A stretch of 37,538 nt of DNA from an uncultured Eubacteriales bacterium (GTDB taxonomy: Bacteria > Bacillota > Clostridia > Lachnospirales > CAG-274): the NCBI GenBank assembly GCA_949293325.1, contig CASFCZ010000042.1, positions 1-37,538 of the forward strand, read 5' to 3'. Within the stretch, counting starts at the first letter, position 1. Every line of letters starts with the position of its first letter. The notes beneath the pieces were generated by a model. The model saw nothing but the letters and a program-made list of their open reading frames with translations, ran no database searches and was not told the DNA's origin. The position numbers and the translations under genes are program-made. Positions 16,865 through 25,543 of the stretch are shown here, one piece after another.

Positions 16865-16881
16865 TCACTCTACCTCCAATA

Positions 16882-17637
16882 TCAGCCGAAGCGGCCTGTA
16901 ATATAGTCCTCTGTACGCTTATCTGTAGGATGTGTAAACAGATCATCCGTCTTACCAAACTCCACCATTTCACCGATAAGGAAAAATGCGGTATTGTCGG
17001 ATATACGTGTGGCCTGCTGCATATTGTGTGTAACAATGGCAACGGTGTAATCCTTCTTAAGCTCTGCCATAAGCTCCTCTATCTTAAGGGTGGATATAGG
17101 GTCAAGGGCTGAGGTAGGCTCATCCATCAGAAGAACCTCCGGCTTAACTGCAAGGGCCCTTGCAATACAAAGCCTCTGCTGCTGTCCACCTGAAAGACCC
17201 AAAGCGGACTTTTTGAGTCTGTCCTTTACCTCATCAAAAATAGCTGCACCCCTGAGGCTGGTTTCAACGATCTCGTCCAGCTTTGCCTTGGACTTGATGC
17301 CGTGAATACGTGGTCCATAGGCTATATTATCATATATGCTCATTGGGAACGGATTAGGCTGCTGGAACACCATACCTATCTTTTTCCTGAGGAGGGTTGT
17401 ATCTACACCCTTGCTGTATATATTTTCTCCGTCAAGGGTTATTTCTCCCTCTATCCTTACATTTTCAACAAGGTCATTCATACGGTTAAGGGTTTTTAAA
17501 AAGGTTGACTTACCACAGCCTGAAGGTCCGATAAAGGCTGTAATCTCTTTTTCGGGGATCTCCATACTTACGTCCTTAAGGGCATGGTTTTCGCCATAGT
17601 AAAGATTAAGGTTTTTTATACTCATTTTAGAACTCAT
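16882..17637 (-). CDS. pstB: Phosphate ABC transporter ATP-binding protein PstB
   Basis: 251 residues. Walker [10 protein letters not shown] (36-44), signature LSGGQQQR, Walker B VLLMDEP and an H-loop VTHNMQQA are all intact. The family-specific segment [17 protein letters not shown] follows Walker A. It energises the PstC-PstA channel in the cytoplasm. The ATG is supported by the spacing in the operon (34 bases after pstA). A second methionine four codons later is a possible alternative start. Confidence 0.97.
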   Translation of the reverse strand: MSSKMSIKNLNLYYGENHALKDVSMEIPEKEITAFIGPSGCGKSTFLKTLNRMNDLVENVRIEGEITLDGENIYSKGVDTTLLRKKIGMVFQQPNPFPMSIYDNIAYGPRIHGIKSKAKLDEIVETSLRGAAIFDEVKDRLKKSALGLSGGQQQRLCIARALAVKPEVLLMDEPTSALDPISTLKIEELMAELKKDYTVAIVTHNMQQATRISDNTAFFLIGEMVEFGKTDDLFTHPTDKRTEDYITGRFG

Positions 17638-17671
17638 AAATCTATTCTCCCATCAAATAATAAACTCGCCT

Positions 17672-18526
17672 TCAGTTTTTGCTTAATTTACCTGCCATAA
17701 ACTTTGCAAGTGCATTGATACCAAGTACGATAACAAGAAGCACAAGGGCAATACCGAAGGCATTTGTATAGTCGGCCTTTGCCATACTCAGGTAAAGCTG
17801 GATTGTAAGAGTACCACCTGAGGTAAATATATGTGAAAATAGGGTCTTTGGCAGAAGATAAGCACTGCCCGCTGTAAAAATAAGGGCGGCAGACTCACCT
17901 ACTATACGACCTATACTCAGGATAACACCGGTAAGTATACCGGGCATTGCACTTGGCAGAATAATTGTCCTTATCATATACCACTTAGTTGCCCCTATAC
18001 CCAGAGCACCGCTTCTGTAACTTTCCGGTACAGCCTTCAGGGCCTCCTGAGTGGTACGGATAATGGTAGGAAGAACCATTATAGTCAAGGTAAGTGAACC
18101 ACAGAGTATTGAGAAACCAAGCTTAAGGGAAGTTCCGAAGAACACCATACCGAAAAGACCGTATATAATAGAAGGAATACCTGCAAGGGTTTCCGTTGTA
18201 AACTCAATAAGTCTTACAATCTTACCACGCTTTGCATACTCTGTAAGATACACCGCCGAACCTATACCGATAGGAGTGGCTATTATCAGTGTAATAACTA
18301 TAATGTAAAGAGTATTGACTATATTACCCAGAATACCGAAGGTACCCTTAAGAGAGGACTGAACGGTACTTAAAAACTGCCAGCTTATACTGCCTACGCC
18401 TCTGAAAGCCACATAACCGATAATACCCACCAGAATGGCAACGGAGATAAAGGCAGATAAAAACACAAGTCCGAGAAGAATATTATCCGAAGGGCGAACC
18501 TTTTTTTTACAAATACTATCAGTCAT
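17672..18526 (-). CDS. pstA: Phosphate ABC transporter permease PstA
   Basis: 284 residues from the chosen ATG, with six membrane segments and the permease coupling-loop region EALKAVPESYRSGALGIGAT. The frame also offers a GTG at 18538, but that codon abuts GGAGG directly, so the ATG at 18526, 12 bases away, is preferred; it overlaps the pstC stop by eight bases (ATGACTGA), implying translational coupling. PstA pairs with PstC to form the inner-membrane channel for inorganic phosphate. Confidence 0.95.
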   Translation of the reverse strand: MTDSICKKKVRPSDNILLGLVFLSAFISVAILVGIIGYVAFRGVGSISWQFLSTVQSSLKGTFGILGNIVNTLYIIVITLIIATPIGIGSAVYLTEYAKRGKIVRLIEFTTETLAGIPSIIYGLFGMVFFGTSLKLGFSILCGSLTLTIMVLPTIIRTTQEALKAVPESYRSGALGIGATKWYMIRTIILPSAMPGILTGVILSIGRIVGESAALIFTAGSAYLLPKTLFSHIFTSGGTLTIQLYLSMAKADYTNAFGIALVLLVIVLGINALAKFMAGKLSKN

Positions 18527-19511
18527 TGTCAGCACCACCCTCCAGAAGTTTATTGATAATAATATTAATAATCATAATAAACACAAACAGTACAAGGCCT
18601 ATGGTAAAAAGCGCCTGTCTGTGAAGACCCGATGAATAGGACATTTCCGAAACAATACCTGTAGTAAGGAATCTTACTGAGTTAAATGGCAGTGGAGCAT
18701 TAACGGCATTACCTGCAACAAGGAGGATTGCCATTGCCTCACCGATGGCACGTCCCACACCCAGGACTATGGCAGTAATAACACCTGACCTTGCAGCAGG
18801 AAGGGTTACCCTGAAAATAGTCTGTACAGGTGTAGCACCCAGTGCAAGGGATGCCTGACGCATTGATACAGGCACTGCCTTAAGGGAAGTAAGGGATACA
18901 TTGATAACTGTAGGCAGTATCATAACCGCAAGTACCAGTACTGCAGCGGCCATATTGGCACCACCTGTAAACTGATGGGTCTCAGAACCCTTAAAAATGG
19001 CAAGCTCCAGCTTATACATAAGAGGATTAATCATCAAAAGACCCATAAGTCCGTATACAACTGATGGAATACCTGCAAGAAGTTCCACAGCAGGTTTTAC
19101 CACTGCTGCAACGGGCTTGCTTGCCACCTCTGAAATAAAGACTGCCGTCAGCACCGCAACAGGTACGCCTATGAGAATGGCAAAGGCTGTACCAATAATA
19201 GATGTAAGCACTATGTAAGCTATACCAAAGGAAGGGGTTGCGGCTGTAGGTGCCCATACAGGATTAAAAAGCATATCAACTATGCCCACCTCCATAAGGG
19301 CAGGTGCACCTGAAAGTATCATATAGGCACTTATAGCAAGGACTGCCGCAACTGCCACAAAGGCACAGACAATAAAGATTATTTCCATAATAAACTCAGT
19401 TATATTTTTTGCCCTGTTGCCGCCTTTAATAGAAAAGCTCATTTTTTTCTCTCCCTCGGCATAATTGTTTGCAACGGAACGCCTTGCCGTTACCACATTA
19501 GTATTGTCCAT
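18519..19511 (-). CDS. pstC: Phosphate ABC transporter permease PstC
   Basis: 330 residues with six membrane segments and the coupling loop TSLKAVPVSMRQASLALGAT. The first 30 or so residues form a polar cytoplasmic extension longer than in many PstC proteins; AAGGAGTAATATT directly upstream nevertheless supports the ATG at 19511. An internal ATG at residue 24 (MSFSIKGGN) preceded by GGGAGAGAAAAAA is a possible second start that would remove the extension. Confidence 0.95.
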   Translation of the reverse strand: MDNTNVVTARRSVANNYAEGEKKMSFSIKGGNRAKNITEFIMEIIFIVCAFVAVAAVLAISAYMILSGAPALMEVGIVDMLFNPVWAPTAATPSFGIAYIVLTSIIGTAFAILIGVPVAVLTAVFISEVASKPVAAVVKPAVELLAGIPSVVYGLMGLLMINPLMYKLELAIFKGSETHQFTGGANMAAAVLVLAVMILPTVINVSLTSLKAVPVSMRQASLALGATPVQTIFRVTLPAARSGVITAIVLGVGRAIGEAMAILLVAGNAVNAPLPFNSVRFLTTGIVSEMSYSSGLHRQALFTIGLVLFVFIMIINIIINKLLEGGADND

Positions 19512-19532
19512 AATATTACTCCTTACTCATTT

Positions 19533-19562
19533 AAAGGCTGTTACATTCCCGTAACAGCCTTT
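19533..19562 (-). terminator. Intercistronic hairpin between pstS and pstC
   Basis: A perfect 12-bp inverted repeat (AAAGGCTGTTAC, 19533-19544; GTAACAGCCTTT, 19551-19562) with a six-base loop. The minus-strand tail after it is only TTT then AAATG, so it is probably a leaky terminator or an mRNA-stabilising stem that keeps pstS in excess over the transporter genes, a common feature of binding-protein operons. Confidence 0.7.
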
Positions 19563-19592
19563 ATCTTATATCCCGTATTTACCAGGGATTTA

Positions 19593-20504
19593 TCACTGCT
19601 TTGCTGAAATAAGACCTACCTGAGCGATTATATCCTGACCCTCATCGCTGTTGATGTAGTCAAAGAGTGCCTGTACTGCCTCGCTCTGCTGGCTTATCTC
19701 ACCCTTAGTAGCCATTACAAAAGGTCTCTGAAGTGTATAGCTGCCATCCTTTATAGTTTCCTGTGTAGGTTCAACACCATCAAGTTTAAGTGTCTTAACT
19801 GTGTCATCAATAATATCTATTGATACATAACCGATAGCGCCTGGAGTTGAAGCAACCTTAGCCATTACAGCACCTGTTGAATCAATCTCCTGTGCGTACT
19901 TGCACTGATCTTCAATACCAAGGATCTCTTCAAATGCACCTCTTGTACCGGAACTTGCTTCACGACCGATAACAACGATCTGGCTGTCTTCGCCACCAAG
20001 CTCACTCCAGTTGGTTATTGCGCCTGTATATATTTCCTTAAGCTGATCGGTAGTAACATCATCAACTGTAGTTGAAGGATTTACAACGATACCGATACCA
20101 TCAATGGCAACTACATTCTCAACAAGGCCATTTGCCTTTTCCTCATCTGTAAGGGCTCTGGAGGAGTTACCTATATCAACTGTACCATTTGTAACGGCTT
20201 CAATACCTGCACCTGAACCGGTAAACTCAACTGTAGCCTGTACACCTGGATACTTAAGCATAAAGCTTTCGTTAAGGGCGTTGGCAAACTTCTCCATGGA
20301 AGTGGAACCGTTCATTGTAATTGTACCCTCAATGTTTTCATCAGTACCTGCCTCAGCACTCTCTGAGCCCTCAGCCTCTGTAGCCTGCTCTGTGTCTGTC
20401 TGAGCCGTTGTGGTATCTGTGGTTTCTGTTGCTGCTGAACCACAGCCTGTTAAAATACTTGCTGCAATAATAGTAGATAATGCGATACTAACTAACTTCT
20501 TCAT
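19593..20504 (-). CDS. pstS: Phosphate-binding lipoprotein PstS
   Basis: 303 residues. A lipoprotein signal peptide ends at LTGC (lipobox, Cys21), followed by an acidic Thr/Glu-rich linker (about 25-58). The mature domain has phosphate-binding loops typical of PstS: GSTSMEKF, TGSGAGIEA, GNSSRAL and ASSGTRGAFEEI. It captures phosphate outside the membrane for PstCAB. It is the first gene of the operon, with AAGGAGATTATGAAAA before the ATG. Confidence 0.96.
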   Translation of the reverse strand: MKKLVSIALSTIIAASILTGCGSAATETTDTTTAQTDTEQATEAEGSESAEAGTDENIEGTITMNGSTSMEKFANALNESFMLKYPGVQATVEFTGSGAGIEAVTNGTVDIGNSSRALTDEEKANGLVENVVAIDGIGIVVNPSTTVDDVTTDQLKEIYTGAITNWSELGGEDSQIVVIGREASSGTRGAFEEILGIEDQCKYAQEIDSTGAVMAKVASTPGAIGYVSIDIIDDTVKTLKLDGVEPTQETIKDGSYTLQRPFVMATKGEISQQSEAVQALFDYINSDEGQDIIAQVGLISAKQ

Positions 20505-20548
20505 TTTTCATAATCTCCTTTTTTAAGTAAATCATCTTTACAAGGGTG

Positions 20549-20657
20549 ATTATAAGCCACACCGAAACCTGTTTCTATCATATATTCGTTTTATGTTTGT
20601 AAAATAAATGTAAAGGTAATCAGCCATATACAACAGGAATTTTACCTTTCCTTTACA
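20549..20657 (-). promoter_or_regulatory. pstS promoter region with Pho-box-like repeats
   Basis: A TATAAT -10 lies at 20549-20554 (minus strand) with no good -35, as expected for an activator-dependent promoter. Upstream are TTTACA direct repeats with exact 11-base period on the minus strand (20609-20614 and 20598-20603), matching the TT(A/T)ACA-type PhoP box of Firmicutes. A second pair, TTTACC/TTTACA, also with 11-base period but on the plus strand, lies at 20641-20657. PhoP-type activation under phosphate limitation is inferred. Confidence 0.65.
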
Positions 20658-20687
20658 TCAGACAAAGGCATTTTTTATAAAAGCACA

Positions 20688-20726
20688 AAAAAAGAGCCGT
20701 TGTAAAAAACATTTTACAACAGCCCT
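20688..20726 (-). terminator. Terminator of the ANTAR regulator gene
   Basis: On the minus strand GGCTGTTGTAAAA and TTTTACAACGGC arms form a 12-bp stem (one G-U pair) around a short TGTT-type loop, followed by CTTTTTTT. It lies about 20 bases after the stop at 20748. Confidence 0.85.
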
Positions 20727-20747
20727 TCAATATTACAGGGGAGCATT

Positions 20748-21278
20748 TTATGCCGACAATATAATTTTAGCTATATCTACAAGCTTTCTGCCTGTATCCA
20801 TACTCTTTTTCTGCATATATCTATGTGCCTGTTCCTCTGTCATTGAATACCTTTCAATAAGGGTACGTTTAGCACGAAGGATTATCTTTTCCTGCTCAGG
20901 ATCACGGGCAGTACCTATCCTTGCACAATCATCCATGGATGCAAGCATATTAAGGGAACAGACCAGGTCAATACGCTGAAGGGGAACGGCAAGCTTAAAT
21001 ATCCTGTCATTTGTACACTGTTCAAGCTGGAATCGGTTTCCGATGAGGATAATATTAATATTTTCAGGCACATCCTCCACAAAGTCAACTATGTAATCAT
21101 CATTAAAACGGTAACCACAGACTATGATACCGCTTCCATAGGAATACAGCTTCTTTTTAAGTTCTGCAAGGGAGGTGGTAACACATACCACATTCATACC
21201 GTTTGCAATGGCAATTTTAGCAACGCTGACTGCCACGTTTTTATTTGAAAAAGCAACAAATACATTGCTGTTTTTCAC
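20748..21278 (-). CDS. ANTAR-domain RNA-binding antitermination regulator downstream of glnA
   Basis: 176 residues. The last 50 or so residues form an ANTAR helix bundle (AKRTLIERYSMTEEQAHRYM, then KLVDIAKIIL), which binds RNA and prevents termination. The N-terminal half looks like a receiver fold, but where the phospho-acceptor Asp is expected at the end of the third strand the protein has GIIVCGYRF, so it is probably a pseudo-receiver not controlled by ordinary phosphorylation. The GTG at 21278 is chosen: GGAG lies nine bases before it, whereas the TTG three codons earlier is next to the site. Solventogenic clostridia have a glnA followed by such a regulator (NitR/GlnR type), so a nitrogen role is likely. 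Confidence 0.85.
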   Translation of the reverse strand: MKNSNVFVAFSNKNVAVSVAKIAIANGMNVVCVTTSLAELKKKLYSYGSGIIVCGYRFNDDYIVDFVEDVPENINIILIGNRFQLEQCTNDRIFKLAVPLQRIDLVCSLNMLASMDDCARIGTARDPEQEKIILRAKRTLIERYSMTEEQAHRYMQKKSMDTGRKLVDIAKIILSA

Positions 21279-21433
21279 AGTAATCAACTCCGTTTATATA
21301 TTTTTTTATACATACTGCAATATTCTATCAAACAGGACATAAAATATCCAGTAAACATGATTGGGAATTGTATCTATATATATAAATTTTTTTGTTATCT
21401 CCCCCTGAAAGAGCAATATTTATATATAACGGC

Positions 21434-21469
21434 AAATACCCCCACAGACAAATGTATGCAGGGGTATTT
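21434..21469 (-). terminator. Hairpin after glnA
   Basis: AAATACCCC arms (21434-21442 and 21461-21469 in inverted orientation) enclose a 17-20 base loop. The minus-strand tail is T-poor (TATTTGCCG), so termination may be incomplete and glnA transcripts may continue into the ANTAR gene. The rest of 21288-21433 is AT-rich with no clear site. Confidence 0.5.
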
Positions 21470-21504
21470 TGATTTATAAGCAGAAATATTTATAAAGCCG
21501 TTAA

Positions 21505-22836
21505 TTAATAGATAGCAAGGTATTTGTCAAGCTCCCACTGGCTTACGAACATTCTGAACTGATCCCATTCAGCCTTCTTGGAAGTAACAAAGGCATTGTA
21601 AGCATGCTCACCAAGAACAGACTTAACAAGACCGTCTTCCTCCATAGCAACAATAGCCTCATAAAGACTGCCTGGAAGATTCTTAACACCGAGAGCATCT
21701 CTCTCCTCCTGAGTTGAGTGGAAGAGGTTTACATCTACACTCTTAGGAGCAGGAAGGTTCTTCTTGATACCATCAAGACCTGCAGCAAGACAACAAGCAA
21801 GTGCAAGGTATGGATTAGTAGCAGGGTCAGGACTTCTGAGCTCAACACGAGTACCAGCACCCCTTGAAGCAGGAATTCTGATAATATCAGTTCTGTTAGA
21901 AGCAGACCATGCAATGTAGCAAGGAGCCTCATAACCTGGAACAAGACGCTTGTAAGAGTTTACAAGTGGGTTAGTAATAGCTGTAAAGCCTGCTACGTGC
22001 TCAAGAACACCTGCAATAAAGCTGTAAGCTACTGGAGAAAGCTGAAGATCATCAGATGGATCGAAGAAAGCATTCTTGCCATCCTTGAAAAGTGACATAT
22101 TAGTATGCATACCTGAACCGTTGATACCAAAGATAGGCTTTGGCATAAAGGTAGCATGTAAGCCGTACTTCTTAGCAATAGTCTTAACAACAAGCTTGAA
22201 TGTCATAACATTATCAGCTGTCTTTAAAGCGTTGGCATACTTAAAGTCAATCTCATGCTGACCCATAGCAACCTCATGGTGAGAAGCCTCGATCTCAAAG
22301 CCCATTTCCTCAAGAGTAAGACAGATTTCACGTCTTGCATTAGTACCAAGGTCAACAGGGTCAAGGTCAAAGTAACCTGCCTCATCATTAGTAACTGTAG
22401 TAGGTCTGCCTTCCTCATCAGTATGGAAAAGGAAAAACTCACACTCGTTACCTACATTAAATGTATAACCCATTTCCTCAGCGTCTTCCATAGTCTTCTT
22501 AAGGATATTTCTTGGGTCACCCATAAATCTCTCACCTGATGGAGTATATACATCGCAGAGAAGTCTTGCAACTTTACCCTGCTGTGGACGCCATGGGTAG
22601 ATAACAAAGGTATCAAGATCAGGTCTTAAGTACATATCAGACTCCTCGATACGAGCGAAGCCTTCAATAGAAGAACCATCAAACATCATACCCTCTTCAA
22701 GTACCTTTTCAAGCTGTGAAAAAGTGATTGCAACATTCTTTGGAACACCTAAAATATCAATAAACTGTAAGCGGATAAATTCAACATCCTTATCCACACA
22801 TTCCTTTAAGATCTGTTCCTTAGTGTAATTAGCCAT
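21505..22836 (-). CDS. glnA: Glutamine synthetase type I
   Basis: 443 residues, the length of Bacillus-type GSI-alpha. Family motifs are present: the N-terminal [11 protein letters not shown] and [18 protein letters not shown] (beta-grasp, substrate latch), NECEFFLF, the ATP-binding [14 protein letters not shown] and [20 protein letters not shown]. The adenylylation-loop insertion of GSI-beta is absent, so regulation is expected at expression or by feedback rather than by adenylylation. It makes glutamine from glutamate and ammonium. AAGGGGATTTTGTAAA precedes the ATG. The leader contains an early terminator hairpin and the downstream gene is an RNA-binding ANTAR protein. Confidence 0.97.
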   Translation of the reverse strand: MANYTKEQILKECVDKDVEFIRLQFIDILGVPKNVAITFSQLEKVLEEGMMFDGSSIEGFARIEESDMYLRPDLDTFVIYPWRPQQGKVARLLCDVYTPSGERFMGDPRNILKKTMEDAEEMGYTFNVGNECEFFLFHTDEEGRPTTVTNDEAGYFDLDPVDLGTNARREICLTLEEMGFEIEASHHEVAMGQHEIDFKYANALKTADNVMTFKLVVKTIAKKYGLHATFMPKPIFGINGSGMHTNMSLFKDGKNAFFDPSDDLQLSPVAYSFIAGVLEHVAGFTAITNPLVNSYKRLVPGYEAPCYIAWSASNRTDIIRIPASRGAGTRVELRSPDPATNPYLALACCLAAGLDGIKKNLPAPKSVDVNLFHSTQEERDALGVKNLPGSLYEAIVAMEEDGLVKSVLGEHAYNAFVTSKKAEWDQFRMFVSQWELDKYLAIY

Positions 22837-22947
22837 TTTACAAAATCCCCTTCCATTGAGAAATAATTATTGTTTTCCGATGCCAAGCACTTGCGGCACC
22901 TGATAGCAGGACAGCTGCACACGCCTTATAAAAAAGCGTTATAAAAC

Positions 22948-22986
22948 AAAAAAGGGGCATTCAAATAACTTTGTATTTGAACACCC
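22948..22986 (-). terminator. Promoter-proximal terminator/attenuator in the glnA leader
   Basis: On the minus strand a 13-bp stem (22974-22986 with 22955-22967, two G-U pairs) closes a six-base loop CAAAGT and is followed by TTTTTTG. It begins only about ten bases after the predicted transcription start, so it could release a transcript of about 45 bases. Between it and glnA lie about 110 more bases containing CCTG/CAGG and TGCC/GGCA hairpins. Confidence 0.75.
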
Positions 22987-23001
22987 TTGCCCTATGAGAA
23001 G

Positions 23002-23030
23002 ATTATATATTCATAAAATCCAAAAGTCAA
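23002..23030 (-). promoter_or_regulatory. Promoter of glnA
   Basis: Minus strand TTGACT (23025-23030), 17-base spacer, TATAAT (23002-23007). Near-consensus. The gap 23031-23146 beyond it is AT-rich and contains only weak A/T hairpins, possibly the end of the glycosylase transcript. Confidence 0.85.
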
Positions 23031-23146
23031 TCCTTTTTTTCAAAAAAGAAGATTTTAGGCAATCTCTACCAAAAGTACTACCCTTCATTTTATTTTTTTG
23101 TTAAAAATGCAGGTAAAAATGTCAAAACATAAATATATTTACAATT

Positions 23147-24001
23147 TTACCCCTTTGTCAGGTTGCCGCTCCTTGCATAATAGAACAGATACTGCTGGGC
23201 ATATCCTGCCAGATCTCCCCATTTATCCCTTGCAAAATCACTGATTGTATTAAGGCTCTGTTCCTGACCGTCAAAGTAAAGCTCACTTACCACACGCCTT
23301 ACCCACACATCAATAGGAAATACCTCCCTGTGACCTAAAGAAAACAAAAGCACGCAATCAGCTACCTTATTGCCTACACCCTTTATCTTTTTAAGCTCCT
23401 CCCTTGCCTCATTGCAGGGCATATCCTCCAGCTTGTCAAGGCTTACTTCTCCTGACAGAAGCCTGTGAACCGCATCATATATGTACTTGTTGCGAAAACC
23501 CATCTTAAGGGCAAAAAGCTCCTCGGGAGTAACATTTTCCAGCTCCTTAAGGGTGGGAAAATTACCCTCACTGCCATATACCTCGCTCATGGAGGCAATA
23601 ATACCCTTTATCCTCGGGATATTGTTATTCTGGGAGATAATAAAAGAAAGAAGACATTCGTAGGACTCCTGATTTAACAGCCTTATGCCCCCTGCATAAT
23701 CCACGGCGGCAGACATAATACTGTCATTGCGGCTTATTTTCTCCTTAATGGCACCATAATCCCTGTCCATATCAAAGTAATGCCGCCACTTTGTTTCAAA
23801 CTCCTCAGCACCGCAGTTAAAGAGTTTAAGGCTGTTACCTGTCTGTTCCAGAGTAAGTTCCCTGCCTAGTGCCCTTATTGAATACTTAAGATCCCCCAGC
23901 TTAAAAAAGCGGAAGCACTGACCACACTCCAATATTTCTTCTATATTAAAGTCCCTTAACCCATCAACAACAAGGTCCTTGCCATCCATATAATAATTCA
24001 T
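23147..24001 (-). CDS. 8-oxoguanine DNA glycosylase (OGG1-type)
   Basis: 284 residues. The helix-hairpin-helix region IKGVGNKVADCVLLFSLGHR contains the catalytic lysine (in GNKVADC) and is followed by the catalytic aspartate in FPIDVW, matching OGG1 (GTKVADC ... VPVDVH). The N-terminal TBP-like domain with FNIEEILECGQCFRF and the LLSFIISQNNNIPRI helix also fit. It excises oxidised guanine and nicks the abasic site. The ATG at 24001 is chosen because AAGGTGG lies five bases before it; the GTG at 24010 lies inside that site. It is divergent from the DUF6062 gene. Confidence 0.9.
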   Translation of the reverse strand: MNYYMDGKDLVVDGLRDFNIEEILECGQCFRFFKLGDLKYSIRALGRELTLEQTGNSLKLFNCGAEEFETKWRHYFDMDRDYGAIKEKISRNDSIMSAAVDYAGGIRLLNQESYECLLSFIISQNNNIPRIKGIIASMSEVYGSEGNFPTLKELENVTPEELFALKMGFRNKYIYDAVHRLLSGEVSLDKLEDMPCNEAREELKKIKGVGNKVADCVLLFSLGHREVFPIDVWVRRVVSELYFDGQEQSLNTISDFARDKWGDLAGYAQQYLFYYARSGNLTKG

Positions 24002-24067
24002 AATTACCACCTTAACACCTTAAAATATTTATGATATAATGGTTAAAACCAAACCAAAGGAGATGAT

Positions 24068-24796
24068 GTGTCCATGAAGGAAAAAATATATACCATACCC
24101 GTAAACGAAGCCTTTGACGAGGGAGGGGAGTGCCCCTTCTGCAATATGTACCGCAGGCTTGAGCAGGAAAGCGTTGATTATATGCTGGGGCCTGCCTATA
24201 TGGAGGATGATATACGTATGGAAACCAATAAAAAGGGCTTTTGCAGCCGTCACTATACCCTTATGTATAATCAGCAGAACCGTCTGGGCCTTGCCCTTAT
24301 GCTCCATACCCATTTACAGACAACAGGCAGAAAGTTGAATGAACTGGCAGCAAAGCGTAAGCCAATTAAAAAATCCCTCTTTTCCAGACCGGACAAAGAT
24401 GAAATATCTGCGTATATAAATGAAATAACCTCCTCCTGCTATATCTGTGACAGGATAGAGAACACCTTTGAAAGATATGTGGATACCTTCTTTTATATGT
24501 GGACAAAGATGCCTGAAATACAGGAAAAGGTTAAAAACTCCAAAGGTTTTTGTCTTAAGCACTTTTCACTGCTCCTTACCGAGGGTGCCCAAAAGCTGTC
24601 CTCAGCTGAGTATGAAAAGCTTGTGGATATAATTTTACCTCTTGAACAGGAAAATATCAAGCGAATAACCGACGAAGTTGAACATTTTACCGATAAATTC
24701 GACTATCGTCACAAGGATGAGCCCTGGGGCAACTCCCGTGACAGTGTGGAAAGGGGTATATTAAAAACTGCCTCTGAATTTGTGGAAAATAAATAA
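24068..24796 (+). CDS. DUF6062 family cysteine-motif protein (function unknown)
   Basis: 242 residues. It shows two repeats of a pattern C-x2-C followed about 50 residues later by GFC-x2-H: CPFC then GFCSRHY, and CYIC then GFCLKHF. This looks like two metal-binding (zinc or Fe-S) modules. Between them is a basic linker (NELAAKRKPIKKSLF). The family is common in Lachnospiraceae-like genomes and has no assigned function. The start may be the GTG at 24068 (GGAG five bases upstream) or the ATG at 24074 (11 bases). It is coupled, with an 18-base gap, to the next membrane protein. Confidence 0.75.
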   Translation: MSMKEKIYTIPVNEAFDEGGECPFCNMYRRLEQESVDYMLGPAYMEDDIRMETNKKGFCSRHYTLMYNQQNRLGLALMLHTHLQTTGRKLNELAAKRKPIKKSLFSRPDKDEISAYINEITSSCYICDRIENTFERYVDTFFYMWTKMPEIQEKVKNSKGFCLKHFSLLLTEGAQKLSSAEYEKLVDIILPLEQENIKRITDEVEHFTDKFDYRHKDEPWGNSRDSVERGILKTASEFVENK

Positions 24797-24814
24797 AAGA
24801 AAGGAGCTTTACAG

Positions 24815-25465
24815 ATGTCCTTTAAGGATCTTAGCTTTAAAAAGAAGCTGGAACATATATGGGAATATTATAAGCTGATAATACTTGGAGTAATATTCCT
24901 TATCTTTGTGGCAGGCACCATATTCTACTCCCTGGTAATAAATCCCAGACCCGATACCTACGTGGGTGTGGCGGTGTATGACCAGTATCTTAACCAGCAG
25001 CAGCTGGAGGGGCTGGAGGAGGAAATGGATACTGCCCTTGCACTTCCAAAGGATAAGACAGTAAGGTTTACCACCTACTACTTTGATGAAAATGACGACC
25101 TTTTCAATGTGGATATGCAGCAAAAGTTTATGACATATTTATACACGTTGGAAACACATCTTATTACTGCATACAGGGCAGCCTTTGAAAACTTTGTTTC
25201 ATCCGGCTATATTGCCCCTCTGACAGACTACTACAGTGAGGAGGAGCTTGCGGCCCTTGATGAGGATGGACGTCTTATTTACTTTACTGATCCCGAGGAT
25301 AATACGGAAAAGCCCTTTGGCATCAACCTTTATGGCTCTGCTCTCTTTGAAAAGTACAATGTGTTTGATATGTCAAGCCAGCCTGCCTATATTGGTATAT
25401 TTCCTGCCGCCGGCTTTGAAGAAGGGTCACATGCAGCAGTAGATGAAATAATTAAAAGGGAATAA
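24815..25465 (+). CDS. Small single-span membrane protein, function unknown
   Basis: 216 residues. A short basic cytoplasmic N-terminus (KDLSFKKKLEHIWEYYK) is followed by one membrane helix (about 21-42) and an acidic extracytoplasmic domain of about 170 residues. The N-terminal region KKKLEHIWEYYKL followed by a helix is typical of a group of uncharacterised Firmicutes proteins. No enzymatic motif is visible. AAAGGAGCTTTACAG precedes the ATG. It is cotranscribed with the DUF6062 gene and may share its process. Confidence 0.7.
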   Translation: MSFKDLSFKKKLEHIWEYYKLIILGVIFLIFVAGTIFYSLVINPRPDTYVGVAVYDQYLNQQQLEGLEEEMDTALALPKDKTVRFTTYYFDENDDLFNVDMQQKFMTYLYTLETHLITAYRAAFENFVSSGYIAPLTDYYSEEELAALDEDGRLIYFTDPEDNTEKPFGINLYGSALFEKYNVFDMSSQPAYIGIFPAAGFEEGSHAAVDEIIKRE

Positions 25466-25509
25466 ATTATTAATTTTTTGTGAAAATTTAACTTTTTTTT
25501 CTTTTTACG

Positions 25510-25538
25510 TTGCATTTTTTTTACCATTTATGTATAAT
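25510..25538 (+). promoter_or_regulatory. Promoter of the small RNA at 25544
   Basis: TTGCAT (25510-25515), 17-base spacer, TATAAT (25533-25538), in a T-rich intergenic stretch. It is directly followed by a non-coding but strongly structured segment. Confidence 0.75.
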
Positions 25539-25543
25539 ATTGT

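Noticed and set aside
22860-22990. Classic two-hexaloop ANTAR target in the glnA leader
   Set aside because: The terminator loop CAAAGT lacks A1/G4, and no first hairpin fits in the ten bases between the promoter and the terminator.
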